Source: Paenibacillus phytorum (GTDB taxonomy: Bacteria > Bacillota > Bacilli > Paenibacillales > NBRC-103111). Taken from it: a DNA stretch of 54,946 bases. The stretch spans positions 1 through 54,946 of the forward strand of contig NZ_WHOA01000186.1 in the NCBI RefSeq assembly GCF_013141715.1. The letters run 5' to 3'. Positions 1-8,508 of this stretch are shown one piece after another. A model generated the notes under the pieces. The model saw only the letters and a program-made list of their open reading frames with translations, was not told where the DNA came from and searched no databases. The stretch's first letter is position 1, and every line of letters begins with the position of its first letter. The position numbers and the translations under genes are program-made.

Positions 1-47
1 GGGTTGTTGGGGTCATCATGGTCCTGGCCTACAGCTGAGACATGCTA

Positions 48-90
48 AGCCTAGTCTGGCTCAGGCGTAGCTGAGTCCAGACCTTGGGCT
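48..90. repeat. Long imperfect inverted repeat at window edge
   Basis: Arms around 48-64 and 71-90 pair with a six-base loop (65-70): CTCAG pairs with CTGAG, TCTGG with CCAGA, AGCC with GGGCT. No T-run follows on either strand, so it is not a clear intrinsic terminator, although it lies just past the stop of the response-regulator gene that ends at 122 on the minus strand. It could be a structured transcript end or part of a dispersed repeat. Confidence 0.4.
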
Positions 91-121
91 AAACTGTAGT
101 AATTATGGTGTCGCATCTCCC

Positions 122-1714
122 CTATTTCTTCCGATACTCCTGCGGCGTCACGCCATATACCCGCTTAAACATCCTCGCAAAATACGAAAAATTCCCATAC
201 CCGAGATTTATGGCGATTTGGCTCACCGGTTGATCCGTATTCAGCAGCAGCTCGGAGGCTTTGTTCATGCGCTGCTGCAAGATGTAGTCCGAAAGGGAAA
301 GATTCGTTTCCGCTTTAAACAACCGAGAGATATAGGCCGGATTCAGGAATACGTAATCTGCCAGATCCTCCCGGTTAAAATCCACGTCCAGATGGCTTGC
401 GATATAGTCTTTAATCTTCTGTACGATTGAATTCGGCGGCCGCTTGGAGAATAACAGCCCAGTTACGCTCCCGATCATCTGCTTCATCCACAGCTCTAAG
501 CTAGATATGGATTTCGTTACTATGGATAAGTCGGGCATAGCCGCGTCCTTATAGAGCATTTGCGCTGACAGACCCTTGCGATGAAGAACATAATAGACGA
601 CTTGCAGGAACCCATGATAAAAAGCTTCCAAGGTTTCGATCGTTACCTGCTGTTCACTGAATGTAACCATTTGATGTTCAACCAATCCGTACAGCTTTTC
701 CCGATCACCCTTCTCAAACCAGTCCGCCCAATCCATCAAGGAAACACTCAGCATGCCATCGCCACGATGATTCCGATAATCGCGATATAATAGCACCCTA
801 TTCTGCTGGACAACGTTCTTATGCTCCCACTCCAGCAGGGTGTGATACGATTTCATAATATCGGTAAGCGGTGCAACTTCACTGATATAACAAGAGAGCT
901 GGCAATACAAGTATTGCTGGCACGCCTTCAAATAGCTCGTACAAACTTCACTGAGCTCATCATCATGAATCGAAGTCATACTGTCTCTGTAAAGCATAAT
1001 GATCATATTGCCTCGGTTATCCTCAACCACATGACCATGTCTCGTCCCAATAATCATCTCTTCCGCAGCGTTGCGCAGCGCGAAGCTCATGATTTCTTCA
1101 TCTCTGGCGCTGAAATGCTTCCCCCACTCCTCAACGCTAATCAGGATCAACGTCACATGGGAAAGTACCTCAATGGGTAGCTGATATTCCTCAAACGCGG
1201 ATCGAAGTGTCGCCCTATTCGGCAGCAATCGCTGGCACAAAATATCCTGCCAAAATCGTTCAATCAATGCTGTCTTCTTGTGTTCCCACATCGACTGATA
1301 TTTCTTCAGATGCTCAGTCGACTCTTTCAGCTCCCTTCGCTCCTGAATACTATCAAGAGCGCTCTGCAACACCTGCTCAAGCTCGCTAAAAATAACCGGC
1401 TTCAGCAAATAATCGAAGCTGCCTATGTGAATCGCCTTCTGAGCGAAGGCAAAGTCGGCATGGCAAGTCAAAAACAACACAACCACCTCTGGCCTAATCG
1501 CTTTGACCCACTCGACCAGCTCCAGTCCTGTCTCATCGGGCATTTCTATGTCGCAAATCATCACGTCAACATGCGTTTGCAGAAGTCTTTCCTTAGCGGT
1601 CGAGGCATGATAAGCTTCGTAAACTTCACTGATGCCTAATCGATCCCAATTCACACCAGAGATCATCCCTTTGACTGCAAATATCTCATCATCCACCAAC
1701 AAAGCTGTGTACAT
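122..1714 (-). CDS. YesN-type response regulator, receiver plus AraC-type DNA-binding domain
   Basis: This is a cytoplasmic transcription regulator of 530 residues. The N-terminal receiver has the acidic pair D8-D9, phospho-acceptor D55 in ICDIEMPD, T83 and K105. The long middle region (about 130-420) has no motif I recognise. The C-terminus (about 430-530) is an AraC/XylS double helix-turn-helix, including FNREDLADYVFLNPAYISRL and the closing pattern FARMFKRVYGVTPQEYRK. It starts ten bases after the histidine kinase stop, with GAGGGG before the ATG, so kinase and regulator form one operon. In Paenibacillus and Bacillus, YesMN pairs usually activate nearby sugar-uptake or glycan genes. The only neighbour that fits is the divergent lipoprotein gene at 3583; that link is inference. 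Confidence 0.93.
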   Translation of the reverse strand: MYTALLVDDEIFAVKGMISGVNWDRLGISEVYEAYHASTAKERLLQTHVDVMICDIEMPDETGLELVEWVKAIRPEVVVLFLTCHADFAFAQKAIHIGSFDYLLKPVIFSELEQVLQSALDSIQERRELKESTEHLKKYQSMWEHKKTALIERFWQDILCQRLLPNRATLRSAFEEYQLPIEVLSHVTLILISVEEWGKHFSARDEEIMSFALRNAAEEMIIGTRHGHVVEDNRGNMIIMLYRDSMTSIHDDELSEVCTSYLKACQQYLYCQLSCYISEVAPLTDIMKSYHTLLEWEHKNVVQQNRVLLYRDYRNHRGDGMLSVSLMDWADWFEKGDREKLYGLVEHQMVTFSEQQVTIETLEAFYHGFLQVVYYVLHRKGLSAQMLYKDAAMPDLSIVTKSISSLELWMKQMIGSVTGLLFSKRPPNSIVQKIKDYIASHLDVDFNREDLADYVFLNPAYISRLFKAETNLSLSDYILQQRMNKASELLLNTDQPVSQIAINLGYGNFSYFARMFKRVYGVTPQEYRKK

Positions 1715-1723
1715 GCTTACCCC

Positions 1724-3472
1724 TCATTCATCTGATCTTTGGCGCGGAAGCCTTAACGTAACGATTGAACCGCTGGGCTCCGCCCGCTCCAGTACAATAT
1801 CCACATTTGATTTGTAGTAAAGCTTACATCTGCGCATCACATTCCACAAGCCGATATGCTCGTTGCCTTCTTCTTCAAAATAACTATGAGATTGCAGTTG
1901 TCTCAGCTTCTCATCTGGTATCCCCTTGCCGTTGTCACGAACCTGAACAACAATGTGTGATTCAGAATCGGGATCGGACCGCACCTCAATGCTGATTTGA
2001 AACGATTGGAATTGGTTGATCGAGAAGCCGTGTATCATGGCATTTTCCACGAGAGGCTGGATCGTTGAAGGTGGAATGCGATAACTTTGCAGTTCAGGGG
2101 CAATGTCAATGTGGAATGACAGATGCTCCGGAAACCGCACTTGCTGCACCGCCAGATAGCTTCGGATATGATCCAATTCTTCCAATAACGTAATTGAAGA
2201 AAGATGCGTCCGAATGGCGAAGCGGAAATATTTTACCAGATTAATGGCCATTTGTTGAATCAGCTCAAAATTTTTCGTTTGCGCCAAGTTGTATACAATA
2301 TTCAAGGAATTCATAAAGAAATGCGGGTGAATTTGCGCTTGCAGATGTTTAAGCTCCGCCTTTTTCGTACGGATTTGTTCCTCGTAAATATCAATTTTCA
2401 GCACTTCAATCTGTGTGACCATGTTATTGAACGTCTCACCGATCACCTTAAATTCCATCAATCTATCATCTTTGAACCTTACGGACAAGTCCCCCGAGTA
2501 AATTCTCCTCATCCCTTTGATTAACCGAGCGATCGGCTTAAGAATGAAGTTTTCCAGGAAAAACAAGTAAATTGACAAAATCACAAGCGCCAAAACCGAC
2601 ACATAGTAATTAATTCTTTGGAAAAAGGTCAGCCCCTCGAGCAGATTGCGCTCAGGTATCATAACAGACAAATAAATATCCGCGTTATGTGACGGCTGAA
2701 CAACGAGCAAATACTTTTCGGCCAGCCGCACAATCTGAAAAGGTTGATCTTCTTCCGTTAAGTCCATCTTCCAATCTATCGATTGAAGACTCTTCTTGAA
2801 TTCCACATCTCTAAGTGCATTTAGAACCGTTCCTTCTTTGGATAAAAATAAAGCCTGCCCTCGTTCCCCCAGATGGAGCAGATTCAGAGGGATCATGAGC
2901 CGATTAATGTCCACCCAAGCGCCGATGTACGATTCATAGCCAGTATCAACAAGCCGTACGAGGGAGTATTGATTGTCCTGATAGATCAGCTGCCAGGAGC
3001 GCTGCAAGGTGCTGCGGCTTTCAGAATCCAGCATCAGCTTATCCAGTCTAGTTTTGATCGATTCCTTCCGTTCATTATTCATATACGGCTGCGGCGCCAC
3101 CAACAAATCGTTATATTTGGAGCTGTAAGCAAACAGCACGTCCGCATCTTTATAGTAATTCGTATTCAGATACATCGCGTTTAAAGTACGAATTTTCGCA
3201 TAATAGGATTCTGGATTGTCCTTGTCGAAAGCACTTAGTGATATTAAATCGTTATCCTGATTTGCTGTTCTATACAGGTATTTATCCAGTTCCTCAAGTA
3301 CCTGATCGATTTGATTCATATACATAGTCAGCATATTTTTATTAGACTGTGCGACTTGAGAATGCACGACCTTCGTCGCATACATATTATTCCAAATTAA
3401 TAAAATGACGAGCGGGACGGTTACCAAAGCAAAGCCTAAAATAAGCTGAGATCGAAGAGTACTTCTTTTCAT
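1724..3472 (-). CDS. YesM-type membrane sensor histidine kinase
   Basis: This 582-residue kinase has a first membrane helix near residues 10-30, an extracellular sensor of about 230 residues, a second helix (VSVLALVILSIYLFF), a HAMP linker (FILKPIARLIKGMRRIYSGD), the His_kinase phospho-acceptor region (LQAQIHPHFFMNSLN, the histidine being in HPHFF) and a HATPase domain with LVENAMIHG and DNGKGIP. I start it at the ATG ending at 3472, preceded by AAAGGGGG; an in-frame start at 3583 would add 37 non-membrane residues and collide with the divergent gene. It is the partner of the downstream YesN regulator. It probably senses a sugar or oligosaccharide, either directly or through the divergent binding protein; ligand unknown. 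Confidence 0.92.
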   Translation of the reverse strand: MKRSTLRSQLILGFALVTVPLVILLIWNNMYATKVVHSQVAQSNKNMLTMYMNQIDQVLEELDKYLYRTANQDNDLISLSAFDKDNPESYYAKIRTLNAMYLNTNYYKDADVLFAYSSKYNDLLVAPQPYMNNERKESIKTRLDKLMLDSESRSTLQRSWQLIYQDNQYSLVRLVDTGYESYIGAWVDINRLMIPLNLLHLGERGQALFLSKEGTVLNALRDVEFKKSLQSIDWKMDLTEEDQPFQIVRLAEKYLLVVQPSHNADIYLSVMIPERNLLEGLTFFQRINYYVSVLALVILSIYLFFLENFILKPIARLIKGMRRIYSGDLSVRFKDDRLMEFKVIGETFNNMVTQIEVLKIDIYEEQIRTKKAELKHLQAQIHPHFFMNSLNIVYNLAQTKNFELIQQMAINLVKYFRFAIRTHLSSITLLEELDHIRSYLAVQQVRFPEHLSFHIDIAPELQSYRIPPSTIQPLVENAMIHGFSINQFQSFQISIEVRSDPDSESHIVVQVRDNGKGIPDEKLRQLQSHSYFEEEGNEHIGLWNVMRRCKLYYKSNVDIVLERAEPSGSIVTLRLPRQRSDE

Positions 3473-3582
3473 TAACGTTTCACTGCCCCCTTTACTCCCC
3501 GTCAATTCCACGCCAGCTACCTGATTCCTTCTTTTTAAGCTCATCATTATTTGATATATTAAATTTAGGAGGGGTATGCGCA

Positions 3583-5136
3583 TTGAAACTTATCAGCAAG
3601 TTAGCCCATGTTTTGAGCACGAGCCTTGTTTGTTCCACCCTCCTCTTGTCATGCGACAATGCGGAGACCGTGCCTCTTGCAGCGACATCTCCCTCATCCA
3701 CGAGCGAACAGGAAGATGAAGCAGCAGCGAAACTCCCGCCTTATCAAATGGTTATGGTGTTCCCTAGTGGACCCGTCCCTAAAGATTTGCCGGATGTACA
3801 AGACGCCATGAATGTCTATCTGAAAAAGAAAATCAATACTACGATTGAATTGCGGCCGATTGACTTCTCTGTCTGGTTGGATAAAACCAACTTGATGTTC
3901 CTTTCCAATGAGAAATTTGATTTACTGTTCACCTCATCATGGTTGTACCTCGGTCAGGAAATTGCCAAACAGCAAATCATCCCTTTGGACGATCTGCTGC
4001 ACCAATATGGACAGGGCATTACGAACACACTTGATCCTACCTACATCGAGAACGGACGGGTAAAAGGCAGCATTTATGGCGTGGTGACCAATAAAGAATT
4101 CGCCTCGACGAAAGGCATCGTCATGCGAAAGGATATCGTCGATAAATACAATATCGATCTCTCCACCATTCGTAAACTCGAAGATTTCGAGCCGATCTGG
4201 AAAACGATCCAGGAAAAAGAACCTGGCATGGTCCCTCTTCAGGTCAAATATGACCGTTCTCCCCTCACCGTATTGAACGGCTATGGAAAGTTCGACATGC
4301 TGGATTCCAGCGGTGGTCCGGGTGTTATCGACCGTGCTAGCAAGGAATTGAAAGTCATTAACTTATATGAAACACCGGCATATCTGCACGACGCCAAGAT
4401 TATGCACAACTGGTATCAGGCTGGTTATATCAATAAGGACGGCTCCACTACAAGACAAGATGAATTTGAAGCCGTTAAAGCTGGCAAAGCTTTCGCTTAC
4501 TCGCAGTCCATAAAACCCGGCTTCGATACGCAGGAATCAAGGAATACAGGCTTTCCCATGGTAACCGTGGAGCTGACCAAGCCCTATACGACAACCGGAG
4601 ATACGACAAGCGCCATGTTCGCTGTCCCCAGAACGTCCCAAAACCCCGAAAGGGCGATGATGTTCCTTAATTTGCTTTATAGGGATAAGTACTTGCTGAA
4701 TCTGCTTGATTGGGGAATCGAAGGCAAGCATTATGTCAAAATAGCCGACAACGTGATCGATTACCCACCCGGAGAATCAGCCAAAACCATTGGCTATAAC
4801 CTTAACCTGCCTTGGATATTCGGCAACCAGCTGAATTCCTACACCTGGGCCACCGATGACCCTGACCTCTGGGAGAAGTATCGAATCTTTAACGAAACCG
4901 CAGACAAGTCTATCGCCCTTGGATTCGTTTTTAACCCCGACAAAGTGAAAAATGAAGTGATCGCCAGTGGGAACGTCCTCCTACAGTACGCAGGAGCACT
5001 CAATTCAGGAGAATTCGATCCCGATCTGATCCTTCCCTCCTTTTTGAAAGCACTGAAAGCTGCTGGCGGGAATAAGGTCATTGAGGAGAAACAGCGGCAA
5101 CTGGATGCTTGGGCTGCTTCCCGCAAACAGAAATAG
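3583..5136 (+). CDS. Extracellular solute-binding lipoprotein with DUF3502-like C-terminus, no permease nearby
   Basis: The protein has 517 residues, a lipoprotein signal peptide with lipobox LLSC (C24), then a family-1-type ABC solute-binding fold. The end, with LPSFLKALKAAGG and KQRQLDAWAAS, matches the DUF3502 tail common in Paenibacillus LplA-type binding proteins. The start is TTG at 3583, eight bases after TAGGAGGGG (3567-3574); an out-of-frame ATG at 3576 is not usable. It is anchored outside the membrane. The striking feature is context: LplA-type proteins are normally followed by two permease genes, but here a terminator follows and then unrelated genes. Divergence from yesM over a 110-bp intergenic region suggests a co-sensor for the kinase, or use of permeases encoded elsewhere. 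Confidence 0.88.
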   Translation: MKLISKLAHVLSTSLVCSTLLLSCDNAETVPLAATSPSSTSEQEDEAAAKLPPYQMVMVFPSGPVPKDLPDVQDAMNVYLKKKINTTIELRPIDFSVWLDKTNLMFLSNEKFDLLFTSSWLYLGQEIAKQQIIPLDDLLHQYGQGITNTLDPTYIENGRVKGSIYGVVTNKEFASTKGIVMRKDIVDKYNIDLSTIRKLEDFEPIWKTIQEKEPGMVPLQVKYDRSPLTVLNGYGKFDMLDSSGGPGVIDRASKELKVINLYETPAYLHDAKIMHNWYQAGYINKDGSTTRQDEFEAVKAGKAFAYSQSIKPGFDTQESRNTGFPMVTVELTKPYTTTGDTTSAMFAVPRTSQNPERAMMFLNLLYRDKYLLNLLDWGIEGKHYVKIADNVIDYPPGESAKTIGYNLNLPWIFGNQLNSYTWATDDPDLWEKYRIFNETADKSIALGFVFNPDKVKNEVIASGNVLLQYAGALNSGEFDPDLILPSFLKALKAAGGNKVIEEKQRQLDAWAASRKQK

Positions 5137-5137
5137 T

Positions 5138-5185
5138 GTACATAGCAAAAAATCCCCTCAATGTTAGGGGATTTTTGCTATGTAC
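5138..5185. terminator. Bidirectional intrinsic terminator
   Basis: Arms of about 20 bp (GTACATAGC ... GCTATGTAC outside, TCCCCT ... AGGGGA inside) enclose a seven-base loop, with A and T runs inside the stem that serve either strand. It lies two bases after the lipoprotein stop and before the converging GNAT gene. Confidence 0.9.
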
Positions 5186-5209
5186 AGATTATGATTCGTA
5201 AATGAGATA

Positions 5210-5644
5210 CTAATCCTCTTCGGCTTCTTCTACCTCATATGTACATAGAAAACGCTCTACACCAGGATATTTCTCCCCAAGGCTGCGAATGACGAACCCA
5301 ATATTCCGATAAAATTGGACCGATTCTTCATCGGTTTCTGCCACGATTCGAACGGGGTGCATATCTTCAATAATTTCAAGAATAATCCCTCGTCCAAAGC
5401 CTACCCCTCTGCTCTCCGGTTCAACGGCCAGATGAGTGATCGTCATCTCCTGATTATCACTGAGCTCAAAGCCAATGATGCCCACTAAGATACCTTCGGA
5501 TTCATACCCAAACAACCATAGATTAGCATCATTTTCATAACGCTCAATGACAGGTTGCAACGACTCCGGATCGGGGAAAACGCTGTAACTCAGCAGTTCT
5601 TGTATGTCATTTTCGTTTAGTCGGGATTTCACATTTATTAACAT
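5210..5644 (-). CDS. GNAT family N-acetyltransferase
   Basis: A 144-residue GCN5-related acyltransferase that would transfer an acetyl group from acetyl-CoA to an unknown acceptor in the cytoplasm. The acetyl-CoA-binding motif A is clear around residues 70-90: ITHLAVEPESRGVGFGRG, matching the family R/Q-x-x-G-x-G pattern. The following helix and the pattern VRIVAETDEESVQFYRNIGF (the typical Y in motif B) complete the fold. The ribosome site is weak (AGTGAAAAAAG). It lies 29 bases downstream of the HAD hydrolase gene and is probably co-transcribed with it. Substrate unknown. Confidence 0.88.
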   Translation of the reverse strand: MLINVKSRLNENDIQELLSYSVFPDPESLQPVIERYENDANLWLFGYESEGILVGIIGFELSDNQEMTITHLAVEPESRGVGFGRGIILEIIEDMHPVRIVAETDEESVQFYRNIGFVIRSLGEKYPGVERFLCTYEVEEAEED

Positions 5645-5673
5645 CTTTTTTCACTACTTTCGTTTTTCGTTAT

Positions 5674-6324
5674 CTACACATAATCTAACAATTTAAGCAA
5701 GCTGTCAACATGCGCTACAGGGGTGATTCCCTTCTCCTCCATCAGATGTCCGCTGGGCCCATAGCTGATAAAGGGAACTCCTGCATCTATGGATGCTCTG
5801 CCGTCTATCCACGAGTCACCGATCGATATCCATTCACTCTCAAGAATTTGTGGAAAATGCTGCTTAGCGGCTAAATATCCGGATGGAGATGGTTTCATGG
5901 CATTCATCTGCTCTCTTCCGATGATCAAATCAAAGTATGGATGAATTCCTGTCGTTTCCAGCGCATGTACTGCGGCCTTGTATGAATTATTAGTCACAAT
6001 AACCAGGACATAGCCCGTCTTTAAAATATTTAGAAGCTCGGAAACATGGGATTCCAGTCCTGCCCCCTCCATGCCTATTAGTTCATGTTGAACAACCATA
6101 TTCATCACTTCTATATAGGACTCTTCAGGCATCCCATTCGCTTTCACATGCTCAATCATGGTTGATGTGGTATGCTCTTGAATCGGAAAACCAACCGGCA
6201 ATAGATCTTTTTCGATAAGGTATTCCGCCACATGTTTTTTCATCATTTGGAAATTAATGCTAGACCTCAGCAGTGTATTATCCATATCAAAAATAATGCC
6301 TCGAACTTGGCCTAATTTACTCAT
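5674..6324 (-). CDS. HAD superfamily hydrolase (phosphatase-like)
   Basis: A 216-residue haloacid dehalogenase-type hydrolase. Motif I is FDMDNTLL (catalytic Asp and the second Asp), motif II is the threonine in IVTNNS, motif III is the lysine in MKPSP, and motif IV is IGDSWIDG, which binds Mg. A helical cap lies between motifs I and II (about residues 20-95), as in phosphoglycolate-phosphatase-like members. The ATG follows AGGTGAGG. It is first in a two-gene unit with the GNAT gene. Likely a small-molecule phosphatase; substrate cannot be told from sequence. Confidence 0.9.
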   Translation of the reverse strand: MSKLGQVRGIIFDMDNTLLRSSINFQMMKKHVAEYLIEKDLLPVGFPIQEHTTSTMIEHVKANGMPEESYIEVMNMVVQHELIGMEGAGLESHVSELLNILKTGYVLVIVTNNSYKAAVHALETTGIHPYFDLIIGREQMNAMKPSPSGYLAAKQHFPQILESEWISIGDSWIDGRASIDAGVPFISYGPSGHLMEEKGITPVAHVDSLLKLLDYV

Positions 6325-6391
6325 TGAACCTCACCTATCCATCTCTAGAACTATAGAAAAATTAAGAAATTAGCATTATTAATTATTTTTA

Positions 6392-6403
6392 GTCGAATTC
6401 GAC
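6392..6403. repeat. Perfect 12-bp palindrome in intergenic region
   Basis: GTCGAATTCGAC is a perfect palindrome in AT-rich DNA between the HAD gene and the downstream riboswitch. It could be an operator for either divergent transcript. Nothing more can be said from the sequence. Confidence 0.3.
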
Positions 6404-6529
6404 ATAATTCGCTAATTATATGTAAATACCGCTATAGACACGTCATTTTTAACTATTTATAATGAGGCGTATTAACTGGTATATAAGTCTTTTACATCAT
6501 TAACTAGTGCCTTTTGAACTACATATATA

Positions 6530-6625
6530 GAATCGATAAAAGCAAACCATTGGAAACAATGCGACGCAAAGCCATGACCTAAGGCATCCCTAATTGGGAT
6601 GCTATGGACGACAGGTTACCGAGTC
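6530..6625 (+). promoter_or_regulatory. Cyclic di-GMP-I (GEMM-I) riboswitch aptamer
   Basis: The conserved GEMM-I parts occur in order. P1 is GAATCG (6530-6535) with CGAGTC (6620-6625). GCAAACC follows, then P2 CATTG-GAAA-CAATG with a GAAA tetraloop at 6553-6556, then GACGCAAAGCC. P3 contains the classical 11-nt tetraloop receptor, CCTAAG (6578-6583) and TATGG (6603-6607), and the element closes with GGTTACCGA. The G before CAAACC and the C of GGTTACC, which contact the two guanines of c-di-GMP in the V. cholerae Vc2 structure, are both present by my alignment. The aptamer is followed at once by a terminator and then by a gene for a c-di-GMP-related enzyme. Confidence 0.95.
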
Positions 6626-6661
6626 AAGGAGTTCATCCTTTCATTCGGGATGGACTTTTTT
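6626..6661 (+). terminator. Riboswitch expression platform: intrinsic terminator
   Basis: AGTTCATCC (6630-6638) pairs with GGATGGACT (6648-6656), extendable to AAGGAGTTCATCC with the T-run, and is followed by TTTTTTATTT. It begins directly at the 3' edge of aptamer stem P1, so ligand binding probably decides read-through into the gene at 6686. Whether the switch is ON or OFF cannot be told by eye. Confidence 0.85.
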
Positions 6662-6685
6662 ATTTATACGAAATGAGGTGGATTC

Positions 6686-8467
6686 ATGCATCATACCCTA
6701 ACTAATAGTTATCCTATTTACCTCATATTGCTAATGTTCATTATTTCAATAATTGCTCTTTATATATCCTTTACTAACAAAACAGCACTCAAAGCTTCCC
6801 TCTTAGAATCTGCTATTGATTGTATCATGATGTTTAATTCAAGTGGGAGGATCATTGCGTTTAATCCGGCGGCAGAAACCCTTTTTGGATACCAACGCAA
6901 AGAAGCTTTAGGGCTTACATTAATCGATTTTCTTTTTGAAAAAGATGGCCAAGAGACAACCTTCTTAAATCTGCTGTTCACGGTCAAAGACGAAACGATT
7001 ATCGGGAAGCGAATCGAATTGAACGCATTTCGATCGGATGGCAGCGTATTTCCGGCGGAAATAACGATTACGAGTACTCCGTATAAAGGAAAGCATGTCT
7101 ATACAGCTTATCTTCGCGATCTGACTGAAAAAAAGAAGTCCGAGGAAATGATACAGCAGCTAGCCTACTTTGATCTTCTGACAGGTTTGCCGAATCGCAA
7201 CCAGTTCAATCAGCTTTTCCATGATGCGTTAAACAAAGCCAAACAACATAATCAGAGCTTAGCTCTACTCTTCCTTGATGTAAATCGATTTAAGCTCATC
7301 AATGATACCTTAGGCCATCCCTTAGGAGATCTCGTTTTGCAAAAGTTCTCCGCATTGCTCTCTGAAAGCTTGTTTGCACAAAGCATTGTCTCTAGACTAA
7401 GTGGCGATGAATTTGTGATTTTGTACCCATTCGGTAATCGGAAGTCAGCTGCTGTACAAGCGGAGAAGATCATCCAACAATTGGAGGCTCCTTTCCAAAT
7501 CGACGGACGAAATGTTTTTGTTTCCACAAGTATTGGTATCTCTTTATATCCTATCGATGGAGAATATCCAGAGGTTTTATTGAAAAATGCCGATCATGCG
7601 ATGTATCAGGCCAAAGAACGTGGAGGAAACCATTATCAATTTTATGAACAGGAAATGAGTGTCATTCATTCAAGGAGAAGCGCATGTGAACAATCCCTCC
7701 GGACAGCCATAGAACATAATGAGCTCTACCTGATGTACCAACCCAAATGCCATATTCCTACAGGCAAAATAATCGGCGTAGAAGCTTTACTAAGGTGGGA
7801 TAGCCACGAGTTAGGAAGCGTCTCGCCGAAGGAATTTATTCCTATTGCAGAAGAATCAGGACTAATTATTTCAATTGGAAAATGGGTACTACAAACAGCC
7901 TGCTTACAAATAAAAAAATGGCAAGATGCGGGTATGGAGCCTGTTCCTATTGCAGTCAATATATCGGCTGGCCAGCTTCATCAAGAAGATTTGGTGACAA
8001 TGATTCTCGAGATTCTGCATCAAAATGAGCTGGAAGCAAACTATTTAGAACTCGAAATCACCGAAAGTGTATCGTTGTATAACAACCTCAGCTGTATGGA
8101 AAAGCTTACTGCTTTAAAGAACGAGGGAGTTAAACTCTCTGTAGATGATTTCGGAACAGGTTATTCTTCTTTAAGTTATTTACATAAATCACCAGTCGAT
8201 ATTTTGAAAATTGATAAATCGATCGTTCAAGACATTTCTTCCAACATATCTGCATCTTCAATCATTAAAGCGATTATGACCATGTCACATAGTTTAAATT
8301 TGAATGTCATTGCCGTAGGTGTAGAAACTCATGAACAGCTCATTCTTCTAGAAAGATTTGGTTGTGAACATATACAAGGATACTTATTCTCAGTTCCACT
8401 TACAGCTGAGTTATTTGAAAATAGTTATGTTATCCCTGATGCAAATGCTAGTCCAAATGCTATATAA
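6686..8467 (+). CDS. PAS-GGDEF-EAL protein, membrane-anchored, both catalytic domains atypical
   Basis: A 593-residue c-di-GMP signalling protein. Residues 9-29 form one membrane helix, 36-150 a PAS domain, about 155-320 a GGDEF domain and 335-580 an EAL domain. The GGDEF signature reads SGDEF (239-243), a variant sometimes active; no RxxD inhibitory site is seen. The EAL domain keeps E366 (EALLRW), N425, E457 (ELEITES), D487-D488 (DDFGTGYSSL), K508 and Q564, but the catalytic Glu of the usual AEGVET motif is V544 (codon GTA, 8315-8317). This corresponds to E352 of RocR, so phosphodiesterase activity is doubtful. GAGGTGG precedes the ATG. A c-di-GMP riboswitch lies upstream, giving feedback or feed-forward control. 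Confidence 0.95.
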   Translation: MHHTLTNSYPIYLILLMFIISIIALYISFTNKTALKASLLESAIDCIMMFNSSGRIIAFNPAAETLFGYQRKEALGLTLIDFLFEKDGQETTFLNLLFTVKDETIIGKRIELNAFRSDGSVFPAEITITSTPYKGKHVYTAYLRDLTEKKKSEEMIQQLAYFDLLTGLPNRNQFNQLFHDALNKAKQHNQSLALLFLDVNRFKLINDTLGHPLGDLVLQKFSALLSESLFAQSIVSRLSGDEFVILYPFGNRKSAAVQAEKIIQQLEAPFQIDGRNVFVSTSIGISLYPIDGEYPEVLLKNADHAMYQAKERGGNHYQFYEQEMSVIHSRRSACEQSLRTAIEHNELYLMYQPKCHIPTGKIIGVEALLRWDSHELGSVSPKEFIPIAEESGLIISIGKWVLQTACLQIKKWQDAGMEPVPIAVNISAGQLHQEDLVTMILEILHQNELEANYLELEITESVSLYNNLSCMEKLTALKNEGVKLSVDDFGTGYSSLSYLHKSPVDILKIDKSIVQDISSNISASSIIKAIMTMSHSLNLNVIAVGVETHEQLILLERFGCEHIQGYLFSVPLTAELFENSYVIPDANASPNAI

Positions 8468-8468
8468 A

Positions 8469-8508
8469 AAAAGCCAGAATGCGGAGGTTACTCCGTCTTC
8501 TGGCTTTT
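8469..8508. terminator. Bidirectional terminator overlapping the MFS gene's 3' end
   Basis: AAAAGCCAGAA (8469-8479) pairs with TTCTGGCTTTT (8498-8508), with an inner GCGGAG/CTCCGT pairing. The minus-strand MFS stop codon (8488-8490) is inside the hairpin, so its last six codons form one arm. Confidence 0.85.

Noticed and set aside
3473..3583. Longer yesM reading frame starting at 3583
   Set aside because: It would add a non-conserved segment and overlap the divergent lipoprotein start; ATG 3472 has AAAGGGGG upstream.
3583..5136. Idea that the lipoprotein gene is a broken remnant of an importer operon
   Set aside because: The gene is full length with a good ribosome site and its own terminator, and no permease fragments are seen in the 70 bases that follow.
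6530..6625. Possibility that the first riboswitch binds cyclic AMP-GMP instead of c-di-GMP
   Set aside because: The variant class changes the G immediately before CAAACC (position 20 by my alignment to Vc2); here that base is G. Ligand assays would be decisive.
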